Shown one piece after another: positions 44,736 to 53,574 of a DNA stretch of 64,000 nucleotides (positions are counted from its first letter, which is position 1; every line of letters begins with the position of its first letter). The DNA lies in NCBI GenBank assembly GCA_963720475.1, contig OY970394.1, forward strand, positions 1,302,001 to 1,366,000, in the 5' to 3' direction. The notes beneath the pieces were generated by a model. That model saw only the letters and a list, made by a program, of their open reading frames with translations. It made no database searches and had not been told where the DNA came from. This stretch comes from G963720475 sp963720475 (lineage in GTDB: Bacteria; Actinomycetota; Thermoleophilia; Solirubrobacterales; Thermoleophilaceae). The translations under genes and the position numbers were made by a program.

Positions 44736-46106
44736 GTGCGCGAGGTCCGCATCCACGACACCCTCTCCGGCGCGCCGCGCGCACTCGAGCCGCGTGACCC
44801 CGGCAAGGTCGGGATCTACGCCTGCGGGCCCACGGTCTACGCGCGGGTCCACGTCGGCAATGCGCGTCCGTTCGTCGTCTTCGCGCTGCTGAAGCGCTTC
44901 CTCGAGCACGAGGGCTACGAGGTGACGCTCGTCGAGAACGTCACTGACGTGAACGACAAGATCTACGACGCCGCGCGCGAGGCCGGGGTTACGAGCGCGG
45001 ACCTCGCGCGAGAGATGACCGAGCACTACTTCGCCGACACCTCGCGCCTCGGCCTCGGCCGCCCCGACCACGAGCCGAAGGCGACCGAGACGATCGCCGG
45101 GATCGTCGCGCTGATCGAGGCCCTCGTCGAGCGCGATGCGGCCTATGAGTCGGGCGGCGACGTGTACTTCCGCGTCGCGAGCTTTGCCGAGTACGGCAAG
45201 CTCTCGAACCGGCCTCAGGACGAGATGGACCAGGGCGAGGGCGACGACGCCGACCTCTCGCTCAAGCAGGACCCGCGCGACTTCGCCCTTTGGAAGGCAC
45301 AGAAGGAAGGCGAGGACACCGCGTGGGACTCGCCCTGGGGGCGCGGCCGCCCCGGCTGGCACATCGAGTGCTCGGCGATGGCGGAGGAGCTTCTCGGGCT
45401 CGACTTCGACATCCACGGCGGTGGCTCGGACCTCGTCTTCCCACACCACGAGAACGAGATCGCGCAGACGGAGGCCGGCCGCGGGCAGCCGCTCGCCCGG
45501 TTGTGGATGCACAACGGGATGCTTCGCTTCGGCGACGAGAAGATGTCGAAGTCCGACGGCAACATCCGCCTGCTCGCCGACGCGCTCGACGAGTTCGGCC
45601 GCGATGCGCTCGTCATGTACTTCGTCTCGGGCCACTACCGCCAGCCGGTGGCCTACACCGTCGAGGCGCTCGAGGAGGCCGCGCGCTCGGTCGAGCGCGT
45701 GCGCGACCTCGTGCGCCGCCTCGACCCCGATGCCGGCAACCCGGACGCGATCGAGCCCTTCGCGGAGCGCTTCTTCGACGCGCTCTCCAACGACTTCGAG
45801 ACCCCGGGCGCCCGCGCCGCGCTGTTCGACTGGGTCGCGGAGGCGAACCGCCGCCTCGACGTGGGCGAGACCGTTGGTATCGGCCGGCTGCGCGAGATGC
45901 TGCTGATGCTCGGGCTCGAGAACCTGCTCGAGGCTGAGGAAGAGCCGCCCGACGCGGACGCCGAGCGCCTCTTGGCCGAGCGCGAGCAGGCTCGCGCCGA
46001 ACGCGACTTCGCCACCGCCGACGCCCGCCGCGACGAGCTCGCCGCGCTCGGCTGGACCGTGCGCGACACGCCCGAGGGTTCCCGCCTCGTACGCTCCTCC
46101 TTCTAG
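44736..46106 (+). CDS. cysS: Cysteinyl-tRNA synthetase
   Basis: 456 residues from GTG 44736. CGPTVYARVHVGNARPF holds the first zinc Cys and the HIGH-equivalent HVGN; GWHIECSAMAEELLG and HHENEIAQ supply the other zinc ligands; EKMSKSDGN near 265 is the KMSKS loop. The DALR anticodon domain follows. Normal length. It charges tRNA-Cys in the cytosol and is followed 4 bases later by rlmB, as in Firmicutes. Confidence 0.95.
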   Translation: MREVRIHDTLSGAPRALEPRDPGKVGIYACGPTVYARVHVGNARPFVVFALLKRFLEHEGYEVTLVENVTDVNDKIYDAAREAGVTSADLAREMTEHYFADTSRLGLGRPDHEPKATETIAGIVALIEALVERDAAYESGGDVYFRVASFAEYGKLSNRPQDEMDQGEGDDADLSLKQDPRDFALWKAQKEGEDTAWDSPWGRGRPGWHIECSAMAEELLGLDFDIHGGGSDLVFPHHENEIAQTEAGRGQPLARLWMHNGMLRFGDEKMSKSDGNIRLLADALDEFGRDALVMYFVSGHYRQPVAYTVEALEEAARSVERVRDLVRRLDPDAGNPDAIEPFAERFFDALSNDFETPGARAALFDWVAEANRRLDVGETVGIGRLREMLLMLGLENLLEAEEEPPDADAERLLAEREQARAERDFATADARRDELAALGWTVRDTPEGSRLVRSSF

Positions 46107-46110
46107 CGCC

Positions 46111-46803
46111 GTGTTCGTCTACGGGCGAAACCCCGTCGGCGAGGCGATCCGCGGCCCGCGGGCGGTGGCGCGGATCTGGGCGACCGAGGCTGCCGCCCGG
46201 GGCGGCTGGCTCGCGGGGGCGCCGCTCGAAGACGCGACCGACGAGCAGCTGACGGAGCGTTGCGGCTCGGCCGACCACCAGGGAGTCGTCGCCGACGTCG
46301 CCAGCTTCGAGTACGCCGATCCCGAAGGGTTGCTCGCCGACGACGATGCGCTCATCGTCGCGCTCGACGAGGTGCAGGACCCGCACAACCTCGGCGCGGT
46401 CTGCCGCGTCGCGGAGTCGGCCGGCTGCGCGGGCCTCGTGATCTGCGAGCGCCGCGCCGCGCATGTCACGCCGGCGGTCTGCGCGGCCTCAGCGGGCGCC
46501 GTCGAGCACCTCGCGATCGCGCGCGTGCGGAACCTCGCCGACTGGCTCACCGTCGCGAAGGACGGCGGCGCCTGGATCTATGGCGCGAGCGCCGATGCGG
46601 ACGTCGCCTACCAGGAGCCCGACTACGACGGCCGCGTCGTCGTCGTGCTCGGGGCGGAGGGCAGGGGGCTCCGGGACCGCGTGGCAGCGACCTGCGACCA
46701 GTTGGTCGCGCTCCCCAGACGCGGCCGGATCGCCTCGCTCAACGTCTCCACCGCCGCGGCCGCGCTCGTGTACGGAATCTTGCATTTCAGAAGCTCGACT
46801 TGA
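46111..46803 (+). CDS. rlmB: 23S rRNA (guanosine-2'-O-)-methyltransferase, TrmH/SpoU family
   Basis: 230 residues from GTG 46111. The short substrate-binding N-domain (VYGRNPVGEAIRGPRAVARI) precedes the knotted SPOUT domain: LDEVQDPHNLGAVCRVAESA (motif 1, near 88), VVLGAEGRGLRDRVAATCDQ (motif 2, near 170) and LNVSTAAAALVYGIL (motif 3). It methylates a ribose in 23S rRNA; the site (G2251 in E. coli) is assumed from the family. The stop overlaps the -35 of the next gene's promoter. Confidence 0.9.
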   Translation: MFVYGRNPVGEAIRGPRAVARIWATEAAARGGWLAGAPLEDATDEQLTERCGSADHQGVVADVASFEYADPEGLLADDDALIVALDEVQDPHNLGAVCRVAESAGCAGLVICERRAAHVTPAVCAASAGAVEHLAIARVRNLADWLTVAKDGGAWIYGASADADVAYQEPDYDGRVVVVLGAEGRGLRDRVAATCDQLVALPRRGRIASLNVSTAAAALVYGILHFRSST

Positions 46804-46828
46804 CAAGGCTCCATAACTACCCCATACT
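46800..46828 (+). promoter_or_regulatory. Strong sigma-A-type promoter for the Spo0H-like sigma gene
   Basis: TTGACA at 46800-46805 (perfect -35), 17-base spacer, CATACT at 46823-46828 (4 of 6 match to TATAAT). The -35 overlaps the rlmB stop. Expected start near 46835 leaves a leader of about 120 bases, with GGAGAGGA before the GTG at 46955. It is the best consensus promoter in the window. Confidence 0.65.
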
Positions 46829-46954
46829 GCCGCGCATCAGATAAGGCTGGAGTCGAGGTTGAGGCCTCGGAACCGGCGAAATCTGGCGCGCACCAGGGGA
46901 GGTACGTGTCGCCACCGCCTTCAGGACCCGAGGGAGGGTCCGGAGAGGAACGTT

Positions 46955-47626
46955 GTGGCTACTGCATCCTTCCCCGTCATCCCGGCGCAGGCGAGGTCTA
47001 AGCCTGAGGTCGAGCTTGACGACCACTACCTGATCGCCCTCGCCAAGCAGGGGCGACCGGACGCCTACAACAAGATCGTCAAGCGCTACCACGGGTTCGT
47101 GCGGCTGAAGGCGTCGTCGTACTTCCTGATCGGCGGCGACTCGGACGATCTGATCCAGGAGGGCCTCGTCGGCCTCTACAAGGCGATCCGCGACTACCGC
47201 TCGGACCGCGAGTCGAGCTTCCGCAACTTCGCGGAGCTGTGCATCACCCGCCAGATCATCACCGCGGTGAAGACGGCGACGCGCAACAAGCACACGCCGC
47301 TGAACCAGTACGTCTCGTTCGCCCAGACGCCGGCCGCTTCGACGTTCGACGGCGACGCTACGCTCGAGGACGTCCTGCCGGCCCCGAACATCTCGGACCC
47401 GGCGGAGCAGGTGGTCTCCTCGGAGGAGCTGCGGAGCTTGGTCGCGTGTCTGTCGAGCGTCCTGTCGGAGCTCGAGAGCTCGGTCCTGTCGCTCTACCTC
47501 GACGGCCACTCCTACGAGGACATCGCCGAGCAGCTCGACTGCGACGCGAAGACGGTGGACAACGCGCTCCAGCGCGTGAAGCGCAAGGTGGCGCGCCACC
47601 TCGACTCGCGCCGCGTTCTGAACTAG
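46955..47626 (+). CDS. sigH: RNA polymerase sigma factor, SigH/Spo0H-like
   Basis: 223 residues from GTG 46955, with GGAGAGGA upstream. Region 2 is very close in wording to Bacillus SigH: ASSYFLIGGDSDDLIQEGLV, GLYKAIRDYRSDRESSFRNF, AELCITRQIITAVKTATRNK. Region 4 contains LSSVLSELESSVLSLYLDGH and an HTH, DIAEQLDCDAKTVDNAL. In Bacillus SigH directs early stationary-phase and sporulation genes; here targets are unknown. Its location after rlmB matches Bacillus gene order. No anti-sigma gene is adjacent. It converges on the GH92 gene with 10 bases between stops. Confidence 0.92.
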   Translation: MATASFPVIPAQARSKPEVELDDHYLIALAKQGRPDAYNKIVKRYHGFVRLKASSYFLIGGDSDDLIQEGLVGLYKAIRDYRSDRESSFRNFAELCITRQIITAVKTATRNKHTPLNQYVSFAQTPAASTFDGDATLEDVLPAPNISDPAEQVVSSEELRSLVACLSSVLSELESSVLSLYLDGHSYEDIAEQLDCDAKTVDNALQRVKRKVARHLDSRRVLN

Positions 47627-47636
47627 TCCGGACGCG

Positions 47637-49820
47637 CTACAGCGAAGGCGGGCGCTCGCTGCGGCCCCACGTGGGCGACGGCTGCGGGCCCATGCGCAGC
47701 ACGAGCGTTCCGCCGCCGGCGACCTCCTGGTGCGTGACCCACGCCCGCGCCAGCGGTCCGCCGTTCAAGGTCGCCGACTGGACGTAGCGGTTCGCGTCGC
47801 TCGTCCCCGGCGCCTCGATCTTGAACGTGCGCCCCTTACCGACGTCTATCTGTGCGTGGCCGAACAGCGGCGAACCGATGTAGTAGAAGGGCTGGCCGGC
47901 ATTCGGGTATAGGCCGAGCGCGCCCCAGACGTACCACGACGACAGGGCGCCGGCGTCGTCATTTCCGGGGATCCCGTTGCGGGCGTTCGTGTACTGCGCC
48001 AGGACTTCGCGCACGCGGTCGGCGGTCTTGTCGGGGCGGCCCGCGTGGATGAAGAGCCACGGCGCGAGCAGCCCCGGCTCGTTGCCCGGGTCGTAGCGCT
48101 TGCCGTAGAAGAGCTCGTCGAGCCAAACCGCGAACGCCTCGTCGCCGCCGACCTTCTCGATCAACCGCGCGATCTCATGCGGCACGTACGCCGAGTACTG
48201 GCGCGGGGTGCCTTCGTAGAAGGGGCTGTCCCAGGCGTTGGTCGCACCCTCGGGTGAGCCGAGGTGCGGCTCGAAGGGCGTGACGAACGCTCCGCTCGCG
48301 AGCCGCGGCCGGATCGTCCGCGTGGCCGGGTCCCAGAGGTTCTTCCAGTTGTGCGAACGCGCGAGGAAGAGCTGCGCGACGTCGGGGCGCCGCTGCGCGT
48401 TGGCGACCTGAGCGATCGCGAAGTCGTTGTACGAGTACTCGAGCGTCCGCGACGCCGATCGTCCGATCGGATAGGGCACGAAGCCGATCTGGCGGTAGTC
48501 GTTGAGCTCGCGGCCGTAGGCCATCGGCCGCGGGCTCTGGGTGTTGCCGTTCTTGATCAGCGCCTTGAGCGCGGTCTTGTAGTCGATTCCGGTGAGGCCC
48601 TTGACGGCCGCGTCGGCGACGAGCACGTCGCCATTCGAGCCGCCCTGCGTCAGGCCGTTGCGCCCGGTGATGCGCGCGTCGGGCATCCAGCCGTTGTGGC
48701 GGTAGGTGTCGACGAGCGACTCGACCATCTGCGCCTGGCGCTTTCGCTGGATCAGCGTGAGTAGCGGGTGGAGCGTCCGGAACGTGTCCCAGAGGGTGTA
48801 GTAGTCCTCGTAGTGCGGCACCCTCGACTTCCACCAGACGTTCTCGCCGGTGAGGTCATGCGGCATCAGCTGTGAGTGGTAGACGGCGGTGTGGAGGACG
48901 GTCCGCTGGGCCGCCGAGCCGCCGGCGACGGTGACGCCCTCGAGCGCGAGCGCCCACTCGCGCTCGGCGGCGCGGCGGGTGCGCGCGAAGTCGAAGCGAC
49001 GGATCGTCCCGCCGTTCGCGCGTGCGCGCGCGACGCTGACGAACGAGACGCCGATCTTCGCGCGCACCTCGGCGCCACCGCCGCCGAAGCTCGCGTACGC
49101 GCCCGTGCGGTCGGTTGGACCGCCATGGACCGTCGGCTTGCCGCGGAGCGCGCCCCCCTTGAGCGTCCCGGCCGCCGTGACCTTGCGATCGAACCTGACC
49201 GAGAAGTAGAGCTTGTAGCCCGCCTTTTGCCAGCCGCCGCGGAAGGAGGCCGAGCCCTCGATCCGTTTGCCGTCGACGATCTCGGTGTCCGAGCTGACCG
49301 GCGACTGGCCGCCGGGGAGGTCGAGCACGGAGGTCGTGTCGAGCACGACGTGCTTCTCGGCGCCGGGCCGGTAGTGGAACCTGTAGATCGCTGCGAGCCG
49401 CGTGGCGGTTGCGGATGCGCGAATCCCCTCACGGCCGAGCGTGACGGAATAGGAGCCGGGCTTTGCGATCTCCCGCGAGAACTCCGAGTCGAGGTCCGTC
49501 GCCCGCAGGGAAGAGACGGGGGTGAGGCGGAAGTTGCCGTACTGCCCGCCGCCGCCCGTGCCGCTGACGTGCGTCTGACTGAAGCCGACGATGCGGCCGG
49601 CTGCGTTGTACCCGCCCGTCGTCGGGCTGGTCGTGTCCGGGCTGGCGGAGACGAAGCCGAACGGGACCTTCGCGCCCGGATACGTGTTCCCGTCCCCCGC
49701 GGTGCCGATCAGCGGGTCGACGAACGACGCGGGAGACTGCGCCCCGGCGCTTCCCGGCACGGCGAGTGCGCCGGCGAACATCGCCAGCCCTAGAGCGATC
49801 CGTCCAGCCTGGCGCGTCAT
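47637..49820 (-). CDS. Secreted GH92 family glycosidase (alpha-mannosidase-like)
   Basis: 727 residues from ATG 49820, which opens a signal peptide (RIALGLAMFAGALAVPGSAG). GH92 features: FVDPLIGTAGDGNTYPGAKV, GYNAAGRIVGFSQTHVSGTG, NVWWKSRVPHYEDYYTLWDT near 405, GRNGLTQGGSNGDVLVADA near 460, and GNDDAGALSSWYVWGALGLY near 640 with the catalytic acidic pair. Known GH92 enzymes are calcium-dependent exo-alpha-mannosidases acting on mannans or N-glycans. It is divergent from a serine hydrolase, 30 bases apart. It probably scavenges mannose outside the cell. Confidence 0.9.
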   Translation of the reverse strand: MTRQAGRIALGLAMFAGALAVPGSAGAQSPASFVDPLIGTAGDGNTYPGAKVPFGFVSASPDTTSPTTGGYNAAGRIVGFSQTHVSGTGGGGQYGNFRLTPVSSLRATDLDSEFSREIAKPGSYSVTLGREGIRASATATRLAAIYRFHYRPGAEKHVVLDTTSVLDLPGGQSPVSSDTEIVDGKRIEGSASFRGGWQKAGYKLYFSVRFDRKVTAAGTLKGGALRGKPTVHGGPTDRTGAYASFGGGGAEVRAKIGVSFVSVARARANGGTIRRFDFARTRRAAEREWALALEGVTVAGGSAAQRTVLHTAVYHSQLMPHDLTGENVWWKSRVPHYEDYYTLWDTFRTLHPLLTLIQRKRQAQMVESLVDTYRHNGWMPDARITGRNGLTQGGSNGDVLVADAAVKGLTGIDYKTALKALIKNGNTQSPRPMAYGRELNDYRQIGFVPYPIGRSASRTLEYSYNDFAIAQVANAQRRPDVAQLFLARSHNWKNLWDPATRTIRPRLASGAFVTPFEPHLGSPEGATNAWDSPFYEGTPRQYSAYVPHEIARLIEKVGGDEAFAVWLDELFYGKRYDPGNEPGLLAPWLFIHAGRPDKTADRVREVLAQYTNARNGIPGNDDAGALSSWYVWGALGLYPNAGQPFYYIGSPLFGHAQIDVGKGRTFKIEAPGTSDANRYVQSATLNGGPLARAWVTHQEVAGGGTLVLRMGPQPSPTWGRSERPPSL

Positions 49821-49822
49821 TG

Positions 49823-49843
49823 ATGGATACCGTGGTATGGATA
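49823..49843. repeat. ATGGATA direct repeat in divergent gap
   Basis: ATGGATA occurs at 49823-49829 and 49837-49843, 14 bases apart, in the 30-base gap between the GH92 and serine hydrolase starts. The arms ATGGATACC and GGTATGGAT also form an imperfect inverted repeat (7 of 9). It could be an operator controlling both genes or merely contain their -10 elements (TATCCA on minus, GATAAG on plus). Confidence 0.35.
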
Positions 49844-49850
49844 AGACCGT

Positions 49851-50999
49851 ATGAGAATTGGCCGAGTCATAGCTGCAGTCGTGATCGCACCCCTGCTCGC
49901 CGTTGCGCTGCCGGCGGCCGAGTCCTCGGCCGACGACGCACGCGAGGCACAGCTTCAACGCGCGCTGGACCGCTTGGTTGCGCGCGACGACGGCCCCCCG
50001 GGCGTGATCGCCGTCGTCCAGCGGGGGTCTGAGCGCAAGCGCTTCGTTGCCGGGACGACCGACCTCCGCCAGTCCCGGCGCTGGCTCTTCGGCGACACAA
50101 TGAGGATCGCGAGCGTCGCGAAGGCGTTCAGCGCAGCCACGGCGCTGAGCCTCGTATCGGACGGACGCCTGAGCCTCGACGACACGATCGGGATGCGCCT
50201 GCCCACCCTTCCGGCGGCCTGGGCGAGCATCACGCTGAGCCAACTGCTCGGGCACACGAGCGGCTTGCCGGACTTCAGCCTGGAGCCCGCGTTCGGACGC
50301 GCGCTGGCGCGAAGCCTGCAAGATCCGCCCGCACCGCGCGCGCTCGTCGACTTCGTCAAGGACAAGCCGCCGGAGTTCACCCCTGGCTCCCAGTACCGCT
50401 ACTCGAACACGGACAACATCGTCGTCGGGCTGATGGTCGAGGCGGCCACCGGCCGCGCGTACGAGGGCGAGCTGGGGCGACGGGTGTTCGATCGCGTCGG
50501 GATGCCCAACAGCGCGCTGCCGCGCGGCTCCAGAATCGCGCGTCCGGTCGCCCACGGTTACGCGATCGCGCCGCCGGATGCGCCGGAGGACGTGACCTCC
50601 GCGTTCGCCGCGGGCTGGACGTGGGCCTCGGGTGGCATCGTCTCGACCGCCTCCGAGCTGAACCGGTTCATCCGCGCGTACGCAGGCGGGCGCCTCTTCG
50701 GAGCTCCGGAACGAGCCCACCAGTTGAGCTTCCGTGCGGGCAGCTCGGAGCCGCGCGGTCCGGGCGGTAACTCGGCCGGCCTTGGCATCTTCCGCTACCG
50801 GACGGATTGCGGGACGGTCTACGGCCACACCGGCAACACGGCCGGCTACGTCCAGTTCGCCGCCGCTTCGGCGGACGGCCAACGCTCGGTCGTGGTTTCG
50901 GCGAACGCCCAGGTGGTCCCACCACGACTGGAGAGCTCCTTCCAGCAGCTCCGGCGGGCCGAGCAGCTCGCCGTCTGCGCGGCGCTGGCGGACGAGTAG
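49851..50999 (+). CDS. Secreted serine hydrolase, beta-lactamase / D,D-peptidase fold
   Basis: 382 residues from ATG 49851. A signal peptide (GRVIAAVVIAPLLAVALPAA) is followed by the class C beta-lactamase/penicillin-binding-protein core: IASVAKAFSA with the SxxK nucleophile near residue 85, YSNTDN (YxN) near 185 and GHTGNTAGY (the KTG equivalent, HTG) near 325. SQLLGHTSGLPDF near 132 is typical of D-aminopeptidase/DD-carboxypeptidase relatives. Peptidoglycan peptide or ester hydrolysis outside the membrane is likely; it need not confer antibiotic resistance. The tRNA-Thr gene lies 7 bases beyond its stop on the other strand. Confidence 0.88.
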   Translation: MRIGRVIAAVVIAPLLAVALPAAESSADDAREAQLQRALDRLVARDDGPPGVIAVVQRGSERKRFVAGTTDLRQSRRWLFGDTMRIASVAKAFSAATALSLVSDGRLSLDDTIGMRLPTLPAAWASITLSQLLGHTSGLPDFSLEPAFGRALARSLQDPPAPRALVDFVKDKPPEFTPGSQYRYSNTDNIVVGLMVEAATGRAYEGELGRRVFDRVGMPNSALPRGSRIARPVAHGYAIAPPDAPEDVTSAFAAGWTWASGGIVSTASELNRFIRAYAGGRLFGAPERAHQLSFRAGSSEPRGPGGNSAGLGIFRYRTDCGTVYGHTGNTAGYVQFAAASADGQRSVVVSANAQVVPPRLESSFQQLRRAEQLAVCAALADE

Positions 51000-51006
51000 G
51001 GCGTAG

Positions 51007-51079
51007 AGCCGGAGGCCGGACTCGAACCGGCGGCCACCGGTTTACAAAACCGGTGCTCTACCAACTGAGCTACTCCGGC
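51007..51079 (-). tRNA. tRNA-Thr (anticodon UGU)
   Basis: 73 bases on the minus strand fold as a complete cloverleaf: acceptor GCCGGAG/CTCCGGC with discriminator U, D-arm GCTC-AGTTGGTA-GAGC, anticodon stem CCGGT/ACCGG with loop TTTGTAA (anticodon TGT at 34-36), a 5-base variable loop, and T-arm GCCGG-TTCGAGT-CCGGC. UGU reads threonine ACA codons and by wobble others. No CCA is encoded. It lies between the serine hydrolase and capA-like genes. Confidence 0.95.
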
Positions 51080-51109
51080 GCGCGTATGTGAGTGTAGGCG
51101 CGCGGGCGG

Positions 51110-52234
51110 CTAGGGCAACCGCGCCGGCACCGGCTCGACGCCGCCGCCGGACCCGGCAGCAGACACCGTGCGACGGTACGAGCGCCGCAGCTCACCCGCA
51201 TCCGCGAAGCGCCCGCTGAGCGCGTCGCCTACAGGGAGCACCTTGAAGTCGGGGTGCCGCACCCAGATCGGCACGTAGCGGACGCGCTCGACGGTCACCT
51301 CGCGGCCCGCGCGCAGGTCGAGCAGCGCGATCAAGCCGTCCTGCGAGCCGGCGGGGCAGCACGCTGACGTCTGGTTCGAGATCAGGTTGCCCTCGCCGTA
51401 GACGACGGCTTTCCCACCGGAGAGCCGGATCGGCTGGACGACGTGGACGTGCTGGCCGACGATCGCCGTGACGAGGTCCGAGTCGAGCAGTTCGCGCGCG
51501 AGGCGGCGCTGGAAGGCGCTCGGCGACGTGCGGTACTCGTCGCCCCAGTGGAGGTTGACGATCACCGCCCGCGCGCCCCTCTTCCGCGCCGCGCGCGCGT
51601 CGGAAAGGATCCGCTCGCGGCGGGCGAGGTTGACCGACCAGGGTTGCGGAAGCGCGAAGCCGTTCGTCATCTCCGTGTAGGAGAGGAAGGCGACGGGCAC
51701 ACCCTTCACGTGGATGATCGGCGTCCGGCCGCGCTCGCTCGAGGAGCGCGCTGTGCCGGTGTGCTTCACGCCCGCCCCGTCGAGCGCCGCGATCGTGCTC
51801 CTCACCCCGGCCGTGCCGGCGTCGAGCGAGTGGTTCGACGCGGTGCTGCACGCATCCCACCCGGCCGCCTTGATCGCCTTGGCGAGTGACGGCGGCGTGC
51901 GGAAGACCGGGTAGCTCGCCGGTGAGCCACCGACGAGCGGGGTCTCGACATGGCACAGCGCGAGGTCGGCGCGCTCGACATAGGGCTTGATGGCGCTGAG
52001 GAGCGGCTCGAAGTCGTAGCGGCGCCCACCGCCGAGTTCGAGCGCACGCGCGTAGACGGGAGAGTGGATCAGGAAGTCGCCGCTCGCGGCGACCGTGAAG
52101 CGCACCGGCGTTTCGTCCGCCGCGCGGGCCGTGCCGGAGGGTCCCGCGACCGCGAGGCAGGCGAGAGCTGCGAGTCCGGCGGCGAGGGCCCGCCGCGCGG
52201 GCGGCCTAGTCTTCTGCGACCGGGGTCGCGGCAA
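51110..52234 (-). CDS. CapA-family (poly-gamma-glutamate synthesis-like) exported protein
   Basis: 374 residues from TTG 52234. A signal peptide (ALAAGLAALACLAVAGPSGT) leads to the CapA metallophosphatase-like fold: VAASGDFLIHSPVY, LCHVETPLVGG, CSTASNHSLDAGTAG near 130, VIVNLHWGDEY near 215 and VGQHVHVVQPI near 250. In Bacillus CapA acts in export of poly-gamma-glutamate; no capB/capC is here, so the role is uncertain, perhaps cleavage of an extracellular phosphate ester. The start lacks a Shine-Dalgarno and overlaps the upstream gene by 29 bases. Confidence 0.85.
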   Translation of the reverse strand: MPRPRSQKTRPPARRALAAGLAALACLAVAGPSGTARAADETPVRFTVAASGDFLIHSPVYARALELGGGRRYDFEPLLSAIKPYVERADLALCHVETPLVGGSPASYPVFRTPPSLAKAIKAAGWDACSTASNHSLDAGTAGVRSTIAALDGAGVKHTGTARSSSERGRTPIIHVKGVPVAFLSYTEMTNGFALPQPWSVNLARRERILSDARAARKRGARAVIVNLHWGDEYRTSPSAFQRRLARELLDSDLVTAIVGQHVHVVQPIRLSGGKAVVYGEGNLISNQTSACCPAGSQDGLIALLDLRAGREVTVERVRYVPIWVRHPDFKVLPVGDALSGRFADAGELRRSYRRTVSAAGSGGGVEPVPARLP

Positions 52235-52733
52235 GGAGGATGTCGCCGTGGCCGTTGGAAGCGACCGGGACTGGCGGAGGCTCGTCTGCCGCCGTCGCGT
52301 TCATGCGGTCCTCGAGGATGCCGAGGATCGCGCCGAAGAGTGCGTGGCGCCACGTTGCCTGTGCGAGCGCGCGCGTGTTGCCCGCCAGCGGCACCAGCTC
52401 TTCACGGGCCGGGTGGTGCCGGTCGACGAGGCTCGCGACCCCCCAACCGGCGAAGTTCTCGACCAGTGCGCACGCGAGTGCCCGTGCGACGGGCGGGCCG
52501 GGGAGGAATGGCTTCAGTTGCGCATAGCTTGCGCCGAACAGGGCGCCGTTCGCCATGTGCACAGCGAGCCCGACCGCCGGCCACTCGCGCCCGCGTGTGA
52601 AGGCCTTCCCGAGCAACTCGACGTCGTCGTAGGGGGTCCCGAAGACGCGCTTGTCGAGGGGCTGCTGAGCCGCCCAGACGCCGGCGGCAAGGGCGCCTGC
52701 GGCTGCGCCGCGAACACTTCGTTCGACCGTCAT
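52206..52733 (-). CDS. Hypothetical membrane-associated protein, 175 residues
   Basis: From ATG 52733; TACGCT lies 8 bases upstream on the minus strand. Small, Ala/Gly-rich helices (VRGAAAGALAAGVWAAQQPL, GLAVHMANGALFGASYAQLK, ARALACALVENFAGWGVASL) look like weakly hydrophobic membrane-associated segments, with a conserved-looking DRHHPAREELVPLAGN loop. The last 30 residues are polar. I do not recognise the family. The 3' end overlaps the capA-like start, so the two are co-transcribed. Confidence 0.7.
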   Translation of the reverse strand: MTVERSVRGAAAGALAAGVWAAQQPLDKRVFGTPYDDVELLGKAFTRGREWPAVGLAVHMANGALFGASYAQLKPFLPGPPVARALACALVENFAGWGVASLVDRHHPAREELVPLAGNTRALAQATWRHALFGAILGILEDRMNATAADEPPPVPVASNGHGDILLAATPVAED

Positions 52734-52831
52734 GGCTCCGCAGCGTAACGCGCGCCGGGAGCGCGGGTAAACGAAGTACGGCGCAGGGGCGGGTCCATTC
52801 CCACAGGGCCCGCCCGCTAGCCGCCTCTTCA

Positions 52832-53545
52832 ATGATCGAGCGCGACCTCTCCATCTACCACCGCCGGATTCGCGAGCGCGGCGTGAACGGGCCGCTCTAC
52901 TGGCTGGTCCGCGGAGTGCTCCAGCCGTTCTTCCACCTCTACTTCCGCCTGCGCCGGACGGGCCACCAGCACATTCCTGGCGGCGGCGCGATCCTGGCCT
53001 CGAACCACCGCAGCTTCCTCGACCCCTGGGTCGTCGGCGCCTGCGCCGGACGGCCGATCTACTTCTTCGCAAAGCAGGAGCTGTTCGCGAATCCGCTCCA
53101 AGCGTGGTTCCTGAATTCGCTCGGCGCCTTCCCCGTCCGCCGCGGCGAGGCCGACGCGGACGCGCTCGCCACCTCCCGCGCGCTACTCGAGCGCGGCGAC
53201 GCGCTAGTGATCTTTCCGGAGGGCACGCGCACCCGCACCGGACCGCTGCGCGCGCCGCGGCGCGGAATCGGGCGCCTCGCGCTGGAGACCGGCGTGCCCG
53301 TCGTTCCGGTCGCGCTGCGTGGCACCGAGCGAGCACGGCGCGGCTTCGCCATCCTGCCCATCACGGTGCGCGTCCGCTGCGGCCGCGCGCTCACGTTCCC
53401 GCGCGTCGAGAGCCCGTCACCGCGTCTGGCGGAGGCCGTCACCGAGCGCATCTGGCCTTGCGTAGAGCTGCAGTGGCAATGGCTCGGCGGCGAGCCGCCC
53501 GCGGAGTCCGACAACACGCCCGCGTACGTCAGGCGCGCAGCCTGA
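52832..53545 (+). CDS. plsC: 1-acyl-sn-glycerol-3-phosphate acyltransferase
   Basis: 237 residues from ATG 52832. The PlsC core is complete: SNHRSFLDPW (Hx4D) near residue 51, FFAKQELFANPLQAWFLNSL, FPEGTRTRTG near 127 and VPVVPVALRGTERARRG near 153. It makes phosphatidic acid from lysophosphatidic acid at the cytoplasmic membrane. It is the second acyltransferase in the window and the more canonical one (the other, at 19777, has Hx6D). It ends 29 bases before the ECF sigma gene. Confidence 0.92.
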   Translation: MIERDLSIYHRRIRERGVNGPLYWLVRGVLQPFFHLYFRLRRTGHQHIPGGGAILASNHRSFLDPWVVGACAGRPIYFFAKQELFANPLQAWFLNSLGAFPVRRGEADADALATSRALLERGDALVIFPEGTRTRTGPLRAPRRGIGRLALETGVPVVPVALRGTERARRGFAILPITVRVRCGRALTFPRVESPSPRLAEAVTERIWPCVELQWQWLGGEPPAESDNTPAYVRRAA

Positions 53546-53562
53546 AATGCGCCCGGCAGGGG

Positions 53563-53568
53563 TAGGCT
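53563..53568 (+). promoter_or_regulatory. Candidate -10, leaderless layout, ECF sigma gene
   Basis: TAGGCT, 6 bases, then GTG 53575. No Shine-Dalgarno. Confidence 0.45.
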
Positions 53569-53574
53569 GCGTGG

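Noticed and set aside
49851..50999. Serine hydrolase as an acquired antibiotic-resistance beta-lactamase
   Set aside because: Motifs (SxxK, YxN, HTG) are shared with D,D-peptidases and esterases; codon use matches the neighbours and there is no mobile context.
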